A stretch of 64,000 bases of DNA, taken from the NCBI GenBank assembly GCA_016742095.1, contig JACVCJ010000013.1, positions 35,086-99,085 of the forward strand. Direction: 5' to 3'. The stretch comes from Bacteroidia bacterium. GTDB lineage: Bacteria; Bacteroidota; Bacteroidia; CAIKAF01. Below are positions 16,773 to 25,710 of the stretch, piece after piece. The notes below the pieces were generated by a model, which did no database searches, was not told where the DNA came from, and saw only the letters and a program-made list of their open reading frames with translations. Numbering within the stretch: the first letter of the stretch is position 1; the number at the start of each line of letters is the position of its first letter. The position numbers and the translations under genes were made by a program.

Positions 16773-19430
16773 ATGTTACAAGATTTTCCTCACCGTCAAC
16801 ACCTTCTCATCACCGCTTTTGTATGGAGTATCGCCGGTAGCCTGTCTTCCTTCGGACAGATAGGTAACCAGGTTGACGAAATTGTAACGGATTTTAACGG
16901 CTACTGGCGCAGCGGCGTGGGCAATATCAATCCGGTATTGCCTGTAAACAGTCATAACCTGCTGGCTTTTACCTACGATTCGGTGCGCTATTCCACCGGG
17001 GTGAACGATGCCGTGCTTACCGCCAACGGACTCACGTTCACGCCCCGCATCTATAAGGCCATCGGGGTATCGGCGGTTCCGGGTACGCTCACGACCAATA
17101 CCAAACTGGGCCTGGGCGCCCTGTACGATGGTGTAAATCCGGGTCCTTCGGTGCCGGCGCCTTCCGCGGCATTGTCGTACTACCTGATGGACGGTCCGCA
17201 GGGCCTGAACCTGGGGACGGGCATAGCCAACCTGCCGGTGGGTTTCCTGTCTTTCGACGTGAACAATATGCAGGCGGGCAATATCGGCGACGGTATCCCC
17301 GACATTATCATTACACAGATCGCCAGCCCTTCGGCCACAGCCGATAAGTACAGCTTCCGCAACGCTTCGGGGCAGCTGGTGGACAACGAGGTAAGCATCA
17401 ACCTTTCCGCCCTGAACGTATTGGGTAACTGGACCGCGGATTTTTATGAGACCACGCCCACCCGGACGCTCACCGCCGGTTTTACCAATACCAGCCGCCC
17501 GCTGCGGCTCTGGGCCACCGACCTGGCTGGATTTGGCATAACACCCGGAAATATAGGCAGCATTACCACCTTCCGTATTGAACTTTCCGGGCAGAGTGAT
17601 GTGGCTTTTGTAGCCTATAATGCCTCGGCGCTGAGCCTGGTCCCCGAAGAACTGCCGGGTGGCGTTGTGAAGCAGCCATCGCTCTGGCTCAAGGCCAATA
17701 ACGGCCCCGGTACCATGACCAACCTGGCGCCGGTGCCCGACTGGGCCGATAAATCCGGCAAGGCAAATAATGCCAGTCAGTCCGCTACGGCGTTGCGGCC
17801 GGTATTCCTTACACAGGGACTTAACTACAATCCTTATGTACGTTTCGGGGCCCAGTACCTGAATACCTTCCAGAACCTGACCAATGGGAACGGCAATCCC
17901 TACAGTACCTTCGTGGTCTTTCAGCAGGAAAATACCACGGCAAAGAATATCCTGGGCAGTACGGGGGCCAACTGTACCACCTGTGTGCGTCAGCAGTTGA
18001 GCAATGCGGCTGTGAACCCGGCCCTGTTCAACGGGACTGTCAATATATTCCCCAATTCGCCGCCTGCGGCCGGTCTGCAGCCCTGGATATGGACCTCGCG
18101 TTACAACGGAGCCTCGGGCAGCACCCTGTTTATGAATATGCAGAGCAGCCAGACCAGCACCACCGTACAGACCTTTACCAACCGCCCCTCGCAGATCGGC
18201 AGCCACTCCAACGGTACCCCTGCAGGCAGCAGCCTGATCGCTGAAGTGATCACCTACCCGGAAGCCCTTACCAATAATGAAGTACAGCGTATCAGTTCGT
18301 ATCTCGGCATCAAGTATGGCATCAGCATCAGTGCGGATTATCTTTCCTGCAACGGCAGTGTCATTTTTGAGTCGGACGAAGCGGGGACCACCATTGTATA
18401 CGACCGGCGGATAACCGGTATCGGCCGGGAAAACTGCCAGCAGTTGTATCAGCGCCAGTCAAAAAGTGTGCATGCCGGCGCCCTCATCACCCTAGGCGGA
18501 GGCGGCGTGATCGCGGCTACAAATGCGGCCAATACCGGTGTACTGCCCGATAGCTGCTACCTGGTGACCGGAGATAATAACGGGGCCGTTACCTGGGGTT
18601 CGGCACCGGTGGGACTGCCTGTTACGGAGCGCATTGCACGTACCTGGCGGGCACGCAAGAGCGGCAACCCGGGAGCGGTGCTTATCCGCATACCTTCGTC
18701 CACTTCCGCGTAAGCCACCCGGCTTCCTGCGCTTCCTGGCTATGCCTTCCCGGTGATGCTGGTAAAGACCACGAACGACGACTTCAGCACGGGATACACT
18801 GTGGTAAATATGTGGCAGAACGGTGACGATTTTGAGACCCTGTATGATCTCCCGGACGGCAGCTATTTTACGTTTGCATACCGTACAATGGTGCCGCTGC
18901 CGGTAGAACTGCTCTCCTTCGATGCTCTGCCCGATGCGGCCAGGCGCCTGGTAAACCTGCAGTGGCAGACGGCCTCCGAAGTGAACAATGCCTATTTTAC
19001 CATAGAGCGTTCCGCAAACAACAGCAACTGGAGCCTGCTGGGCACCGTAACGGGTGCCGGTAACTCGAACCAGCCGCTGCAGTATACTTTACAGGACGTT
19101 TTTCCGCTCAGCGGCGTTTCGTATTATCGTCTTTCACAGACCGATCTTGACGGTACCACAGAGATTAAAGGCGTTCGTTCGGTATTGTTCGGCGCGGCCG
19201 ACAGCCTGCGGATCTATCCCAATCCGGCAGAGGATCACCTGTTCCTGGAAGCGGAAAATGTAGATCATCTCGAACTGTTCGATGTTTCCGGCAAGCTCTG
19301 CCAGGTAAGGGCCCAGCAGAATTACGACCGCTGGACCATACCCGTAGGTTCACTGGCAAGAGGCGTGTATTACCTGAAGATTTACCGGACGACGGGCGTT
19401 TCCGAGACCAAAAAAGTGATCCTGCACTAA
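16773..19430 (+). pseudogene. T9SS-exported surface protein interrupted by in-frame TAA
   Basis: This was a large exported protein of about 885 codons. The first part (to 18713) has a signal peptide ending SLSSFGQ, a beta-rich domain, and a LamG-like region introduced by KQPSLWLKANNGPG. A DUF8202-like module follows (RRITGIGRENCQQLYQRQSKS, GVIAATNAANTGVL, RIARTWRARKSG). TAA at 18711-18713 stops it. The same frame reopens at once and continues through LPALPGYAFPVMLVKTTNDD and DLPDGSYFTFAYRT to a full T9SS sorting domain (RIYPNPAEDHLFLE, ARGVYYLKIYR). Both halves are in one frame, so this is a nonsense change rather than a frameshift. The stopped product would lack its secretion signal. The second half alone starts at the ATG at 18753 but has no signal peptide. 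Confidence 0.8.
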
Positions 19431-19447
19431 GGCTTTTGCGCCTGTTG

Positions 19448-19478
19448 TTGAATTAAAGGCCGGAGTTTCGCACCTTTG
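19448..19478 (+). promoter_or_regulatory. Probable promoter of purN
   Basis: A TTG at 19448-19450 is separated by 20 bp from CACCTTTG at 19471-19478, close to the -33 TTTG / -7 TAnnTTTG pattern. The purN ATG is 23 bp further on. Confidence 0.4.
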
Positions 19479-19501
19479 CAGAAAATCTGTGAAGCGGAAT
19501 C

Positions 19502-20074
19502 ATGAAGAAGATCGCGGTATTTGCCTCAGGAACAGGTACAAATGCAGTTAAAATACTGGAATATGCCCGGCAGACGGGCAGTTACGAAGTAAGCCTGGCG
19601 GTGACCAACCGCACGGATTCCGTTTTTGCGTCGCGCATGCTGGCCGAGGGTGTAAAGCTCTACGTGGTAAATAATGCCTTCCTGAGCTGTGAGAAACCTT
19701 TATTGGAGGTATTGCTCGAAAAGGATATAGATCTGATCGTACTGGCCGGTTTTCTGCGTAAAATACCGGACGAGCTTATTGAGGCTTTTCCCGGCCGTAT
19801 TGTGAACATTCACCCGGCCCTGCTGCCCAAATACGGCGGCAAAGGTATGTATGGCATGCACGTACACGAAGCGGTGCGTACGGCACAGGAAGCGGAAACG
19901 GGCATTACCATCCACCTGGTGAACGAAGAATACGACAAAGGCCGTGTATTGTTCCAGGCCTTCGTTCCGGTACAGACGGACGATGATGCCGCTGCCATTG
20001 CGGCCCGCGTACAAAAACTGGAATGGGAGCATTACCCGCGCGTAATTGCGGAATACCTGCAGGAATTGCCTTAG
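19502..20074 (+). CDS. purN: Phosphoribosylglycinamide formyltransferase
   Basis: PurN transfers a formyl group from 10-formyl-THF to glycinamide ribonucleotide in purine synthesis. The protein is 190 residues, as usual. Motifs are KKIAVFASGTGTNAVKIL (phosphate loop), LIVLAGFLRKIP, the catalytic NIHPALLPKYGGKGMYG (Asn and His), and a late GITIHLVNEEYDKGRVLFQ (Asp). The start is the ATG at 19502 after a possible promoter. Its stop overlaps that of the convergent mgtE gene by 4 bp. Confidence 0.96.
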   Translation: MKKIAVFASGTGTNAVKILEYARQTGSYEVSLAVTNRTDSVFASRMLAEGVKLYVVNNAFLSCEKPLLEVLLEKDIDLIVLAGFLRKIPDELIEAFPGRIVNIHPALLPKYGGKGMYGMHVHEAVRTAQEAETGITIHLVNEEYDKGRVLFQAFVPVQTDDDAAAIAARVQKLEWEHYPRVIAEYLQELP

Positions 20075-21432
20075 AAAAGTCCGTACAGGAGACGTCCGAT
20101 ACTAAAATAGATGAACATCCCCGTAAGGTCGTTCCCCGTGGTTATAAAGGGGCCTGTGGCCAGGGCGGGGTCTATATTGATCTTATCGAGCAGCAGGGGA
20201 ATAAGCGTGCCCATGATGGAGGCAAAGATGATAACGGTGAAAAGCGCAATACTCACCGTAAGGCTTATGGAAAGGCTATCGGCGAAGAAAAGTGCGTAAC
20301 CCAGCAGCAGCAGGGCACATACCAGGGCACTGATGAGGCCTACGCCCAGTTCTTTCAGCAGGCGCTGCCAGATGCCGTTACTCTGTATGGATTTATTGGC
20401 CAGGGATTGTACAATGATGGCCGAGGACTGTACACCCACATTACCGCCCATGGCCGCAATGAGGGGGATAAAGAACGCCATTTCGGGGTGTATCTGCAGG
20501 GTGGACTCATGGGCGCCGATAATGCGTGAACCCGCGATACCGCCCACCAGTCCGATGAGCAGCCAGGGCAGACGGGCGCGCGAAAGTACCCACACTTTGT
20601 CGTCGGCCTCTACGTCTTCGGAGATACCGGATGCCAGCTGGTAGTCGCGTTCGGCCTCTTCCTTGATCACGTCTACCACGTCGTCGATGGTGATGCGGCC
20701 CATCAGGCGGCCCAGTTCGTCTACCACGGGCAGTACTACCAGGTCGTATTTTTCCATGATGGCGGCTGCGTCTTCACGGGTGGCCGTGGCGGTTACGGAA
20801 ACCACATTGGTGTCGATGATGCCCTGCAGGTTGGCCGTGGTCGGCGCCAGCAGCAGGCGTTTCAGGGGCAGCAGGCCTACCAGTATGTCGCGGTCGTCTA
20901 CCACGTAAATGGCATACAGATCGTCGAGTTCCTCGGCCTGTTTGCGTATTTCGCGTACGCACTGTATCAGGGTATTTTCCAGGTGTACCTTTACCAGCTC
21001 CTTGGCCATCAGACCGCCGGCAGAGTCCTCGTCATAACCGAGCAGGTCGGCAATGTCCTTGGCCTGTTCAAAGTCGGTGATCTTGGAAAGTACTTCTTTC
21101 TGCTGTTCTTCGGGCAGGGCGGAGATGATATCGGCGGCGTCGTCGGAATCGAGGTTGTCGATCACGCGTTCGGCGATCTCCGTAGGCGTAAAAAGCTGCA
21201 TGAAGCGGGGCCGGATCTCCTCGTCGAGGAAGGTCAGCGTTTCGGCGGCCTGTTCTTCGTCAAGACAGGAGAATACGAAAATAGCTTCATCTTTCGAAAG
21301 CCTGTACAGCGTTTCGGCGATGTCGGAAGGGTGTAATTCACCAAAAATATCTTTAATGCTCGATGACTGACGTGCATCGATAGCGGAGCGGATATCTTCC
21401 AGGAAGGCTTTATTTACGTTGAATTCCGCCAT
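20071..21432 (-). CDS. mgtE: Magnesium transporter MgtE
   Basis: This is an inner-membrane Mg2+ channel of 453 residues. The cytoplasmic N domain (LHPSDIAETLYRL to SALPEEQQKEVLSKI) is followed by two CBS domains with YIQCV-type and YDLVVLPVVDELGRLMGRITIDDVVDVI sequence. These sense Mg2+ and gate the pore. The connecting helix leads into five membrane helices, including the selectivity-pore segment MGGNVGVQSSAIIVQSLA and TGPFITTGNDLTGMFIYFSI. I chose the ATG at 21432 (MAEFNVNK); a longer frame opens at 21453. No Mg riboswitch is visible upstream, so regulation appears to be by the protein itself. Confidence 0.94.
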   Translation of the reverse strand: MAEFNVNKAFLEDIRSAIDARQSSSIKDIFGELHPSDIAETLYRLSKDEAIFVFSCLDEEQAAETLTFLDEEIRPRFMQLFTPTEIAERVIDNLDSDDAADIISALPEEQQKEVLSKITDFEQAKDIADLLGYDEDSAGGLMAKELVKVHLENTLIQCVREIRKQAEELDDLYAIYVVDDRDILVGLLPLKRLLLAPTTANLQGIIDTNVVSVTATATREDAAAIMEKYDLVVLPVVDELGRLMGRITIDDVVDVIKEEAERDYQLASGISEDVEADDKVWVLSRARLPWLLIGLVGGIAGSRIIGAHESTLQIHPEMAFFIPLIAAMGGNVGVQSSAIIVQSLANKSIQSNGIWQRLLKELGVGLISALVCALLLLGYALFFADSLSISLTVSIALFTVIIFASIMGTLIPLLLDKINIDPALATGPFITTGNDLTGMFIYFSIGRLLYGLF

Positions 21433-21519
21433 ATCTCTGCCTTTTGCCTGCAAAGATAAAATATGCCGTCAAAGCCACAAGGCTTTTAAGCTTCTTTTTG
21501 TTTGGCGCAGGGGCCGGAA

Positions 21520-22056
21520 TTATTTTGTGGGATATACTTCCAGGTAGTGCTGCTGGCAGTATGCCAGTACGTCCAGCGCCTGGGCACGGTTGCCGAATTC
21601 CTCGATCTCTACCTTTTTCTTTTCGAGGGTTTTGTAGTCCAGGAAAAAGCGTTTCATTTCCAGCATGGTATGCGGGGGTAGTTCATTGATGTCGCTGATG
21701 TAGTTCACGGAAATGTCGTTGGCCGCCACGGCAATGATCTTGCGGTCCTGCTCGCCCTGGTCCATCATGTACATTACCCCGATGATCTTGGCGGTAACGA
21801 TGCACATGGGCTCGATACGCTCGCTGCAGATCACCAGTATGTCCAGCGGATCGCCGTCGCCGTCGAGTGTCTGGGGAATAAAACCGTAATTGGCCGGGTA
21901 CATCACGGAGGAGAACAGTACGCGGTCCAGGCGAAGAAGTCCGCTGGCCTTGTCCAGTTCGTATTTTACCTTGCTGCCTTTCGGAATTTCAATAAGACAT
22001 TCTACCAGGCCCTGGGGCATTCCGGTATTGCTGAGCTCGTGCCAGGGGTGAATCAT
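21520..22056 (-). CDS. ppa: Inorganic pyrophosphatase (family I)
   Basis: This soluble enzyme hydrolyses pyrophosphate to drive biosynthesis. It has 178 residues and carries the family signature DGDGDPLDILV, with the three metal-binding Asp, plus PKGSKVKYELDK, YPANYGFIP and DQGEQDRKIIAV. The frame is open upstream to 22260, but homology starts at the ATG at 22056, whose first bases overlap the stop of the small upstream membrane-protein gene (ATGA overlap). That coupling ties it to the respiratory gene cluster. Confidence 0.95.
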   Translation of the reverse strand: MIHPWHELSNTGMPQGLVECLIEIPKGSKVKYELDKASGLLRLDRVLFSSVMYPANYGFIPQTLDGDGDPLDILVICSERIEPMCIVTAKIIGVMYMMDQGEQDRKIIAVAANDISVNYISDINELPPHTMLEMKRFFLDYKTLEKKKVEIEEFGNRAQALDVLAYCQQHYLEVYPTK

Positions 22057-22340
22057 ATCTGTGTGTTGTTTTGCGCGTCGCGACGCATCAGTTCTTCTTC
22101 TTCTTTCTTTGCCCGGCGGTAACGCACGGCCAGTATTACGGTGCCTACCAGTATTACGTAGGGTATACCCATCAGGTACAGGATACCGTTGTTCACGCCT
22201 TTTTTCAGTTCGCCTTTGTCGCCTTCGGAATTCTCTACCGTGGCGCGGCAAACCGTACACTGGGCATGGCTTTCGGAAGCTGCAGGCGCACTAAAGGCCA
22301 GGGCCAGTAAAAGTGCGGCGTATATCCCCGTTCTTTTCAT
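22053..22340 (-). CDS. Small membrane protein of the oxidase cluster
   Basis: This 95-residue protein has a signal peptide (YAALLLALAFSAPAASESHAQ), then QCTVCRATVENSEG with a CxxC pair, one transmembrane helix (GILYLMGIPYVILVGTVILAV) and a charged tail. I have seen this plan, with its CxxCR and NGILYLMGIPY parts, beside SCO and DUF420 genes in other Bacteroidota. It lacks a CxxCH heme motif. A role in oxidase assembly is a guess from context. It overlaps the ppa start by 4 bp and follows the DUF420 gene by 61 bp. Confidence 0.75.
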   Translation of the reverse strand: MKRTGIYAALLLALAFSAPAASESHAQCTVCRATVENSEGDKGELKKGVNNGILYLMGIPYVILVGTVILAVRYRRAKKEEEELMRRDAQNNTQI

Positions 22341-22401
22341 GATACAAAGGTATAAAAGTGCAGACGCTTTTGTGTGTTAAACTTGCTAAAATGCTATAGA
22401 A

Positions 22402-22944
22402 TTACTGGTAGTACGGACTGATCAGTAAATACACAATGGGGCCTGTAACAGCCACGTAGAACCAGATGGGCCAGGTAATTTTGGCCAGGCGGCGGTGCCG
22501 GGGCCATTCGCCGGTAAGGGCGCGGTAGGTGGTGTACAGGATAAAGGGCATGATCACGGCCGCCAGGAAAATATGCGTGACCAGGACCACATAGTATACG
22601 ATGCGTATGCTGCCCGTGCCGCCAAATTTTGCCTCGCCGGCAAACAGGTGGTGGCCGATATACGATACCAGGAACAGGCAGGAAAGTACCATGGCCGTAA
22701 GCATGATCTTTTTGTGGTTCAGGTACTGTTTCTGTTTAACGGCAATGAGTCCGAGCACCAGCAGTATGCTTACCGTGGTATTGATAATGGCATTGATCTT
22801 TGCAAATACGTGTACGTCGAAACCGAGATCTGTTTTCAGTTGTACGCGTCCGAGGATAACGATTACGGCAAATACCACAAAGGATACCGTGCCGATGAGC
22901 AGGTTGGCCTTGCGGTCGTTCTTTTTTATAACGGGTGCTAACAT
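22402..22944 (-). CDS. DUF420 membrane protein, cytochrome oxidase biogenesis
   Basis: This 180-residue protein has about five membrane helices and the DUF420 signature: KINAIINTTVSILLVLGLIAVKQ, with HKKIMLTAMVLSCLFLVSYIGHH and VTHIFLAAVIMPFILYTTYRAL. His residues in these helices are conserved in the family. DUF420 proteins are found with caa3-type oxidase genes, and in Gram-positive bacteria a relative (CtaM) is needed for active oxidase. Here it starts 10 bp after the SCO gene, which supports a shared role in copper or heme oxidase assembly. Confidence 0.9.
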   Translation of the reverse strand: MLAPVIKKNDRKANLLIGTVSFVVFAVIVILGRVQLKTDLGFDVHVFAKINAIINTTVSILLVLGLIAVKQKQYLNHKKIMLTAMVLSCLFLVSYIGHHLFAGEAKFGGTGSIRIVYYVVLVTHIFLAAVIMPFILYTTYRALTGEWPRHRRLAKITWPIWFYVAVTGPIVYLLISPYYQ

Positions 22945-22954
22945 GAGAATTGTT

Positions 22955-23647
22955 TTATTGAGAAGCTTCTTTTTTCAGTTTGTGGATATCGCGGATCAGG
23001 TCTTCGGCCTTGCCCTGTACGGTACCGTCGTAGGCGCCGCGCAGCTGTCCGTTGCCGTCTACGAGCACCAGGAAGCCGCTGTGGATGTACCCGCCGGGTT
23101 CTTTATCACTGGGTGCGGCATGGGCCATGTAGTCCTCTTCACAGATGGCGTAAATGGAGTCCCTGTCGCCGGTGAGAAAGCGCCAGCGGGGCTCGTCGTA
23201 CGCCTTGTCGCGGGCATATTGTTTCAGGACCTCCGGGGTATCGAATTCGGGATCGATGGTGTGGGAAACAAAGTATACATTGCTGTCGTTCCGGAAGGCT
23301 TCGTAGGCCAGTTTCATATTGCCGGTCATCTTGGGGCAGATGGAGGGGCAGGTAGTAAAGAAGAAATCGGCCACATAAATTTTGCCCTTTACCTGCTTAT
23401 CAGTGAAGGGTTTGCCGTCCTGGTCGGTAAAAGAAAAGGGGCGTATGCTGTGGGGTACCTCCAGGCCGTCCACGATCTTTTTTTCGCCCAGTACGGGCAG
23501 GGGAGCGTTCTCATCAACCTGTTGCTGTACTGCTGCGGATTCTGAGGAGCCGTTCTTCTTTGCTCCGCAGGCGCTCAGCAGAAAGGTGAGTACCAGCAGC
23601 GACTTAGTTAAAATCGATGTATTTATGTGTTTTGAATGCAAGTTCAT
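22955..23647 (-). CDS. SCO family copper-delivery lipoprotein
   Basis: SCO proteins deliver copper to the CuA site of cytochrome oxidase subunit II. This 230-residue protein is a lipoprotein (lipobox LSAC). Its thioredoxin fold carries the copper motif FFFTTCPSICPKMTG (CxxxC) and the third ligand His in YFVSHTIDPEFDTPEVL. A C-terminal IHSGFLVLVDGNGQLRGAYDG completes the fold. The only ATG gives a 44-bp overlap with the end of the upstream SCO-like gene, which is long but leaves an intact signal peptide. Confidence 0.92.
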   Translation of the reverse strand: MNLHSKHINTSILTKSLLVLTFLLSACGAKKNGSSESAAVQQQVDENAPLPVLGEKKIVDGLEVPHSIRPFSFTDQDGKPFTDKQVKGKIYVADFFFTTCPSICPKMTGNMKLAYEAFRNDSNVYFVSHTIDPEFDTPEVLKQYARDKAYDEPRWRFLTGDRDSIYAICEEDYMAHAAPSDKEPGGYIHSGFLVLVDGNGQLRGAYDGTVQGKAEDLIRDIHKLKKEASQ

Positions 23648-24299
23648 ATTCCTTGTAAAGCATGGAAATTTCTTTTTTCAGGTTGCTGGCGTCGGATTGC
23701 AGCACGGGGTTGTAGTACCCGCGGATGTGGCCTTCCATGTCTATCAGTACCACGCTGCCGGGGTCGGTGTTCAGGGTATCCTGCGGATCTTTTTTAAAGT
23801 AGCCTTCCTTTTTAAGGTACGTGGCCAGGCTGTCGCTCGTATTCACGTAATGCCAGCGTACGTCGCAGTTGCTGAGTTTGCTGGTTTTAACGGAGGGTAG
23901 GTCTATTTTGAGCCCGGCCGGCATCTTTTCCAGGAAGCTTACAAACTCTACGCTGGGGTACAGGGGCAGGGTTTCGGCGGCCAGGTAGGTAACTTCTTTG
24001 GGAATATCCTGCAGCTGGCTCATATCGATGAAGTGGGCCAGGTAGATCTTGCCCTCTACCGTTTTAGAGCTGAAGGGTACCCCGTTGAGGTCGCTGGCGG
24101 CGGCAAAGGCCGGTATGCTGTGATAGGTGGTATCGTATACGGTGGCGCCCCTGCGCTGGGTTTCCGTAACGGTACGCGGACCATAGAAATGTAACCTGTT
24201 TACCTTGTGCACGCCGGTATATACCATCAGGTAAAAGAGCAGGGCCGGTAGTATGAACAGGGTGAACAGTACTGCAATTTTTTTGACTTTTTGTCCCAT
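23604..24299 (-). CDS. SCO-like protein lacking the copper motif
   Basis: This 231-residue protein has an N-terminal membrane anchor (IAVLFTLFILPALLFYLMVY). The rest follows the SCO plan: a SIPAFAAASDLNGVPFSSKTVEGKIYLAHF stretch aligns with the FSFTDQDGKPFTDKQVKGKIYVADFF region of the next gene, and PGSVVLIDMEGHIRGYYNP with its C-terminal strand. Where SCO has the CxxxC copper site, this protein reads IDMSQLQDIPKE, so it cannot bind copper the same way. It is probably a duplicated, catalytically silent partner in oxidase assembly; that role is inferred from position only. Confidence 0.7.
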   Translation of the reverse strand: MGQKVKKIAVLFTLFILPALLFYLMVYTGVHKVNRLHFYGPRTVTETQRRGATVYDTTYHSIPAFAAASDLNGVPFSSKTVEGKIYLAHFIDMSQLQDIPKEVTYLAAETLPLYPSVEFVSFLEKMPAGLKIDLPSVKTSKLSNCDVRWHYVNTSDSLATYLKKEGYFKKDPQDTLNTDPGSVVLIDMEGHIRGYYNPVLQSDASNLKKEISMLYKEYELAFKTHKYIDFN

Positions 24300-24302
24300 T
24301 TT

Positions 24303-24340
24303 TTAAAGAAAAAGCCCTCTTAATCGGAGTTAAGAGGGCT
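24303..24340 (-). terminator. Intrinsic terminator after cytochrome oxidase subunit IV
   Basis: On the minus strand a perfect 10-bp stem, AGCCCTCTTA/TAAGAGGGCT, with an 8-base loop is followed by TTTTTCTTT. It separates the oxidase subunit genes from the SCO genes and may attenuate readthrough. Confidence 0.8.
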
Positions 24341-24361
24341 ATTGAATTTTATGCCAGTAAA

Positions 24362-24841
24362 TTAGTGTGCATGACCATCCGAATGAGCTTCTCCGTGGGC
24401 TTCGTCACCGTGACCGGCCGCCGGGGCCGCATGGTGATCTTTATACGTACGGGTGAAGAAATCGGGCTCTTTCAGTTTCACATCTCTCAGTGCGTATCCT
24501 TCCATCATCATCAGTACGATGAAGTATACCAGGAATACGGTAGTGAGTGAAATGGTGAGCTTGAAGTTGAAACGTTCGTGACCGAGGTGCATGAACGAGA
24601 AAATGATATAGTACGCCTTTACCAGGGTAAGAGCGATGAAGATCCATTTCTGAACGGTAAAGCTGATAAAACGGGTCTGTCCCATACCGGCATCGTTCGC
24701 AAAGGCAAAACCTACCTCGACGATGGTAACGAGCAGCATGATAAAGAATACCTTCCAGATCCAGCGTGTATTCGGCTTGGCTATTTCCTGACCCGGCACG
24801 TAGGTGTGCTGGTGGTAATTGTCCATGTGAAATCCTGACAT
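24362..24841 (-). CDS. Cytochrome c oxidase subunit IV
   Basis: This is a 159-residue subunit IV of a caa3-type oxidase. It has three membrane helices: WKVFFIMLLVTIVEVGFAF, WIFIALTLVKAYYIIFSFMHL (with the typical K.YYI...FMHL pattern) and LTTVFLVYFIVLMMMEGY. The C-terminal tail is rich in His and Asp (HGDEAHGEAHSDGHAH), a possible metal-binding or disordered tail. It follows subunit III by 47 bp and is ended by a strong terminator. Confidence 0.88.
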   Translation of the reverse strand: MSGFHMDNYHQHTYVPGQEIAKPNTRWIWKVFFIMLLVTIVEVGFAFANDAGMGQTRFISFTVQKWIFIALTLVKAYYIIFSFMHLGHERFNFKLTISLTTVFLVYFIVLMMMEGYALRDVKLKEPDFFTRTYKDHHAAPAAGHGDEAHGEAHSDGHAH

Positions 24842-24888
24842 ATCTTATAGCGTTTTACAGATGATTAATATTGATTTTCTTACAGGGA

Positions 24889-25617
24889 TCAGAGCAGGTA
24901 GAAGAAGGTGAATACGAATACCCATACCAGGTCTACAAAGTGCCAGTACAGACCTACCTTTTCCACGAACTCATAGTGACCGATGCGTTCCATGCGTCCG
25001 TTCAGTACCATCAGCAGGGCAATTACGTTCAGTACCACACCCGAGAATACGTGCGAACCGTGGAAACCGGTGATAAAGAAGAAGAAGTTGGCAAACTGCT
25101 GGGCCCCGTACTCGTTGTGGTGCATATTGGCCCCGTAGATGCGTATGGTCTCCCAGACGCCCTGCTCGTTCATTACTTCTACCAGTTTACCATCGTGCGT
25201 ACCGGTAATAAAGTGGTACCATTCCCAGGCCTGTGAACCTAAGAAGAACAGACCGCCTATAATGGTAAGTACAAGCCATTTAACAACTGCTTTTTTATCG
25301 AAACGGTGACCGGCTTCTACGGCCAGTACCATCGTTACCGAACTCATGATCAGGATAAAGGTCATCAGCGATACGAAGGCCAGCTTGATATGCGCATCGG
25401 TGAACGGGAAGTGGTTAAAAACCTCATCCGGCGAAGGCCAGTGCTCATTGGCCGCCTTGTTACGCATGGTGCCGTACGAGATCAGCAGCGAGCTGAAGGT
25501 AAAGGCATCCGAGATGAGGAAGAACCACATCATCATTTTGCCGTAACTTACGTTGAAAGGAGCTACGCCTCCTCCCCAAATACTTCCTTTTGATGTAACA
25601 CTTGTAGAATCTGCCAT
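24889..25617 (-). CDS. Cytochrome c oxidase subunit III
   Basis: This is a heme-copper oxidase subunit III of 242 residues. Helices and signatures include KMMMWFFLISDAFTFSSLL, SQAWEWYHFI, FFFITGFHGSHVFSGVV (the G.HG.HV motif) and YWHFVDLVWVFVFTFFYL at the end. Compared with canonical subunit III it has a loop insert with MNEQGVWETIRIYGANMHHNEYG. It acts in the inner membrane with the catalytic subunits I and II, which are not in this window. A second subunit III-like gene lies upstream. Confidence 0.93.
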   Translation of the reverse strand: MADSTSVTSKGSIWGGGVAPFNVSYGKMMMWFFLISDAFTFSSLLISYGTMRNKAANEHWPSPDEVFNHFPFTDAHIKLAFVSLMTFILIMSSVTMVLAVEAGHRFDKKAVVKWLVLTIIGGLFFLGSQAWEWYHFITGTHDGKLVEVMNEQGVWETIRIYGANMHHNEYGAQQFANFFFFITGFHGSHVFSGVVLNVIALLMVLNGRMERIGHYEFVEKVGLYWHFVDLVWVFVFTFFYLL

Positions 25618-25710
25618 GTTTTATTGTATTAAAGGCAATGGAATTTCCTGCAAATAAAATCAGATTTTAACAAATTGCCAACAATTCCGCCAATTTTTAG
25701 TGAGTCTAAA

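Noticed and set aside
16776..18206. 476-codon minus-strand frame in the broken T9SS protein
   Set aside because: Antisense shadow. The plus strand has the signal peptide, LamG-like region and sorting domain.
18714..18752. Frameshift between the two halves of the T9SS protein
   Set aside because: Both halves share the same frame, so a point change to TAA explains the break without any indel.
20071..21453. Magnesium riboswitch upstream of mgtE
   Set aside because: The short upstream gap shows no conserved leader structure that I can recognise.
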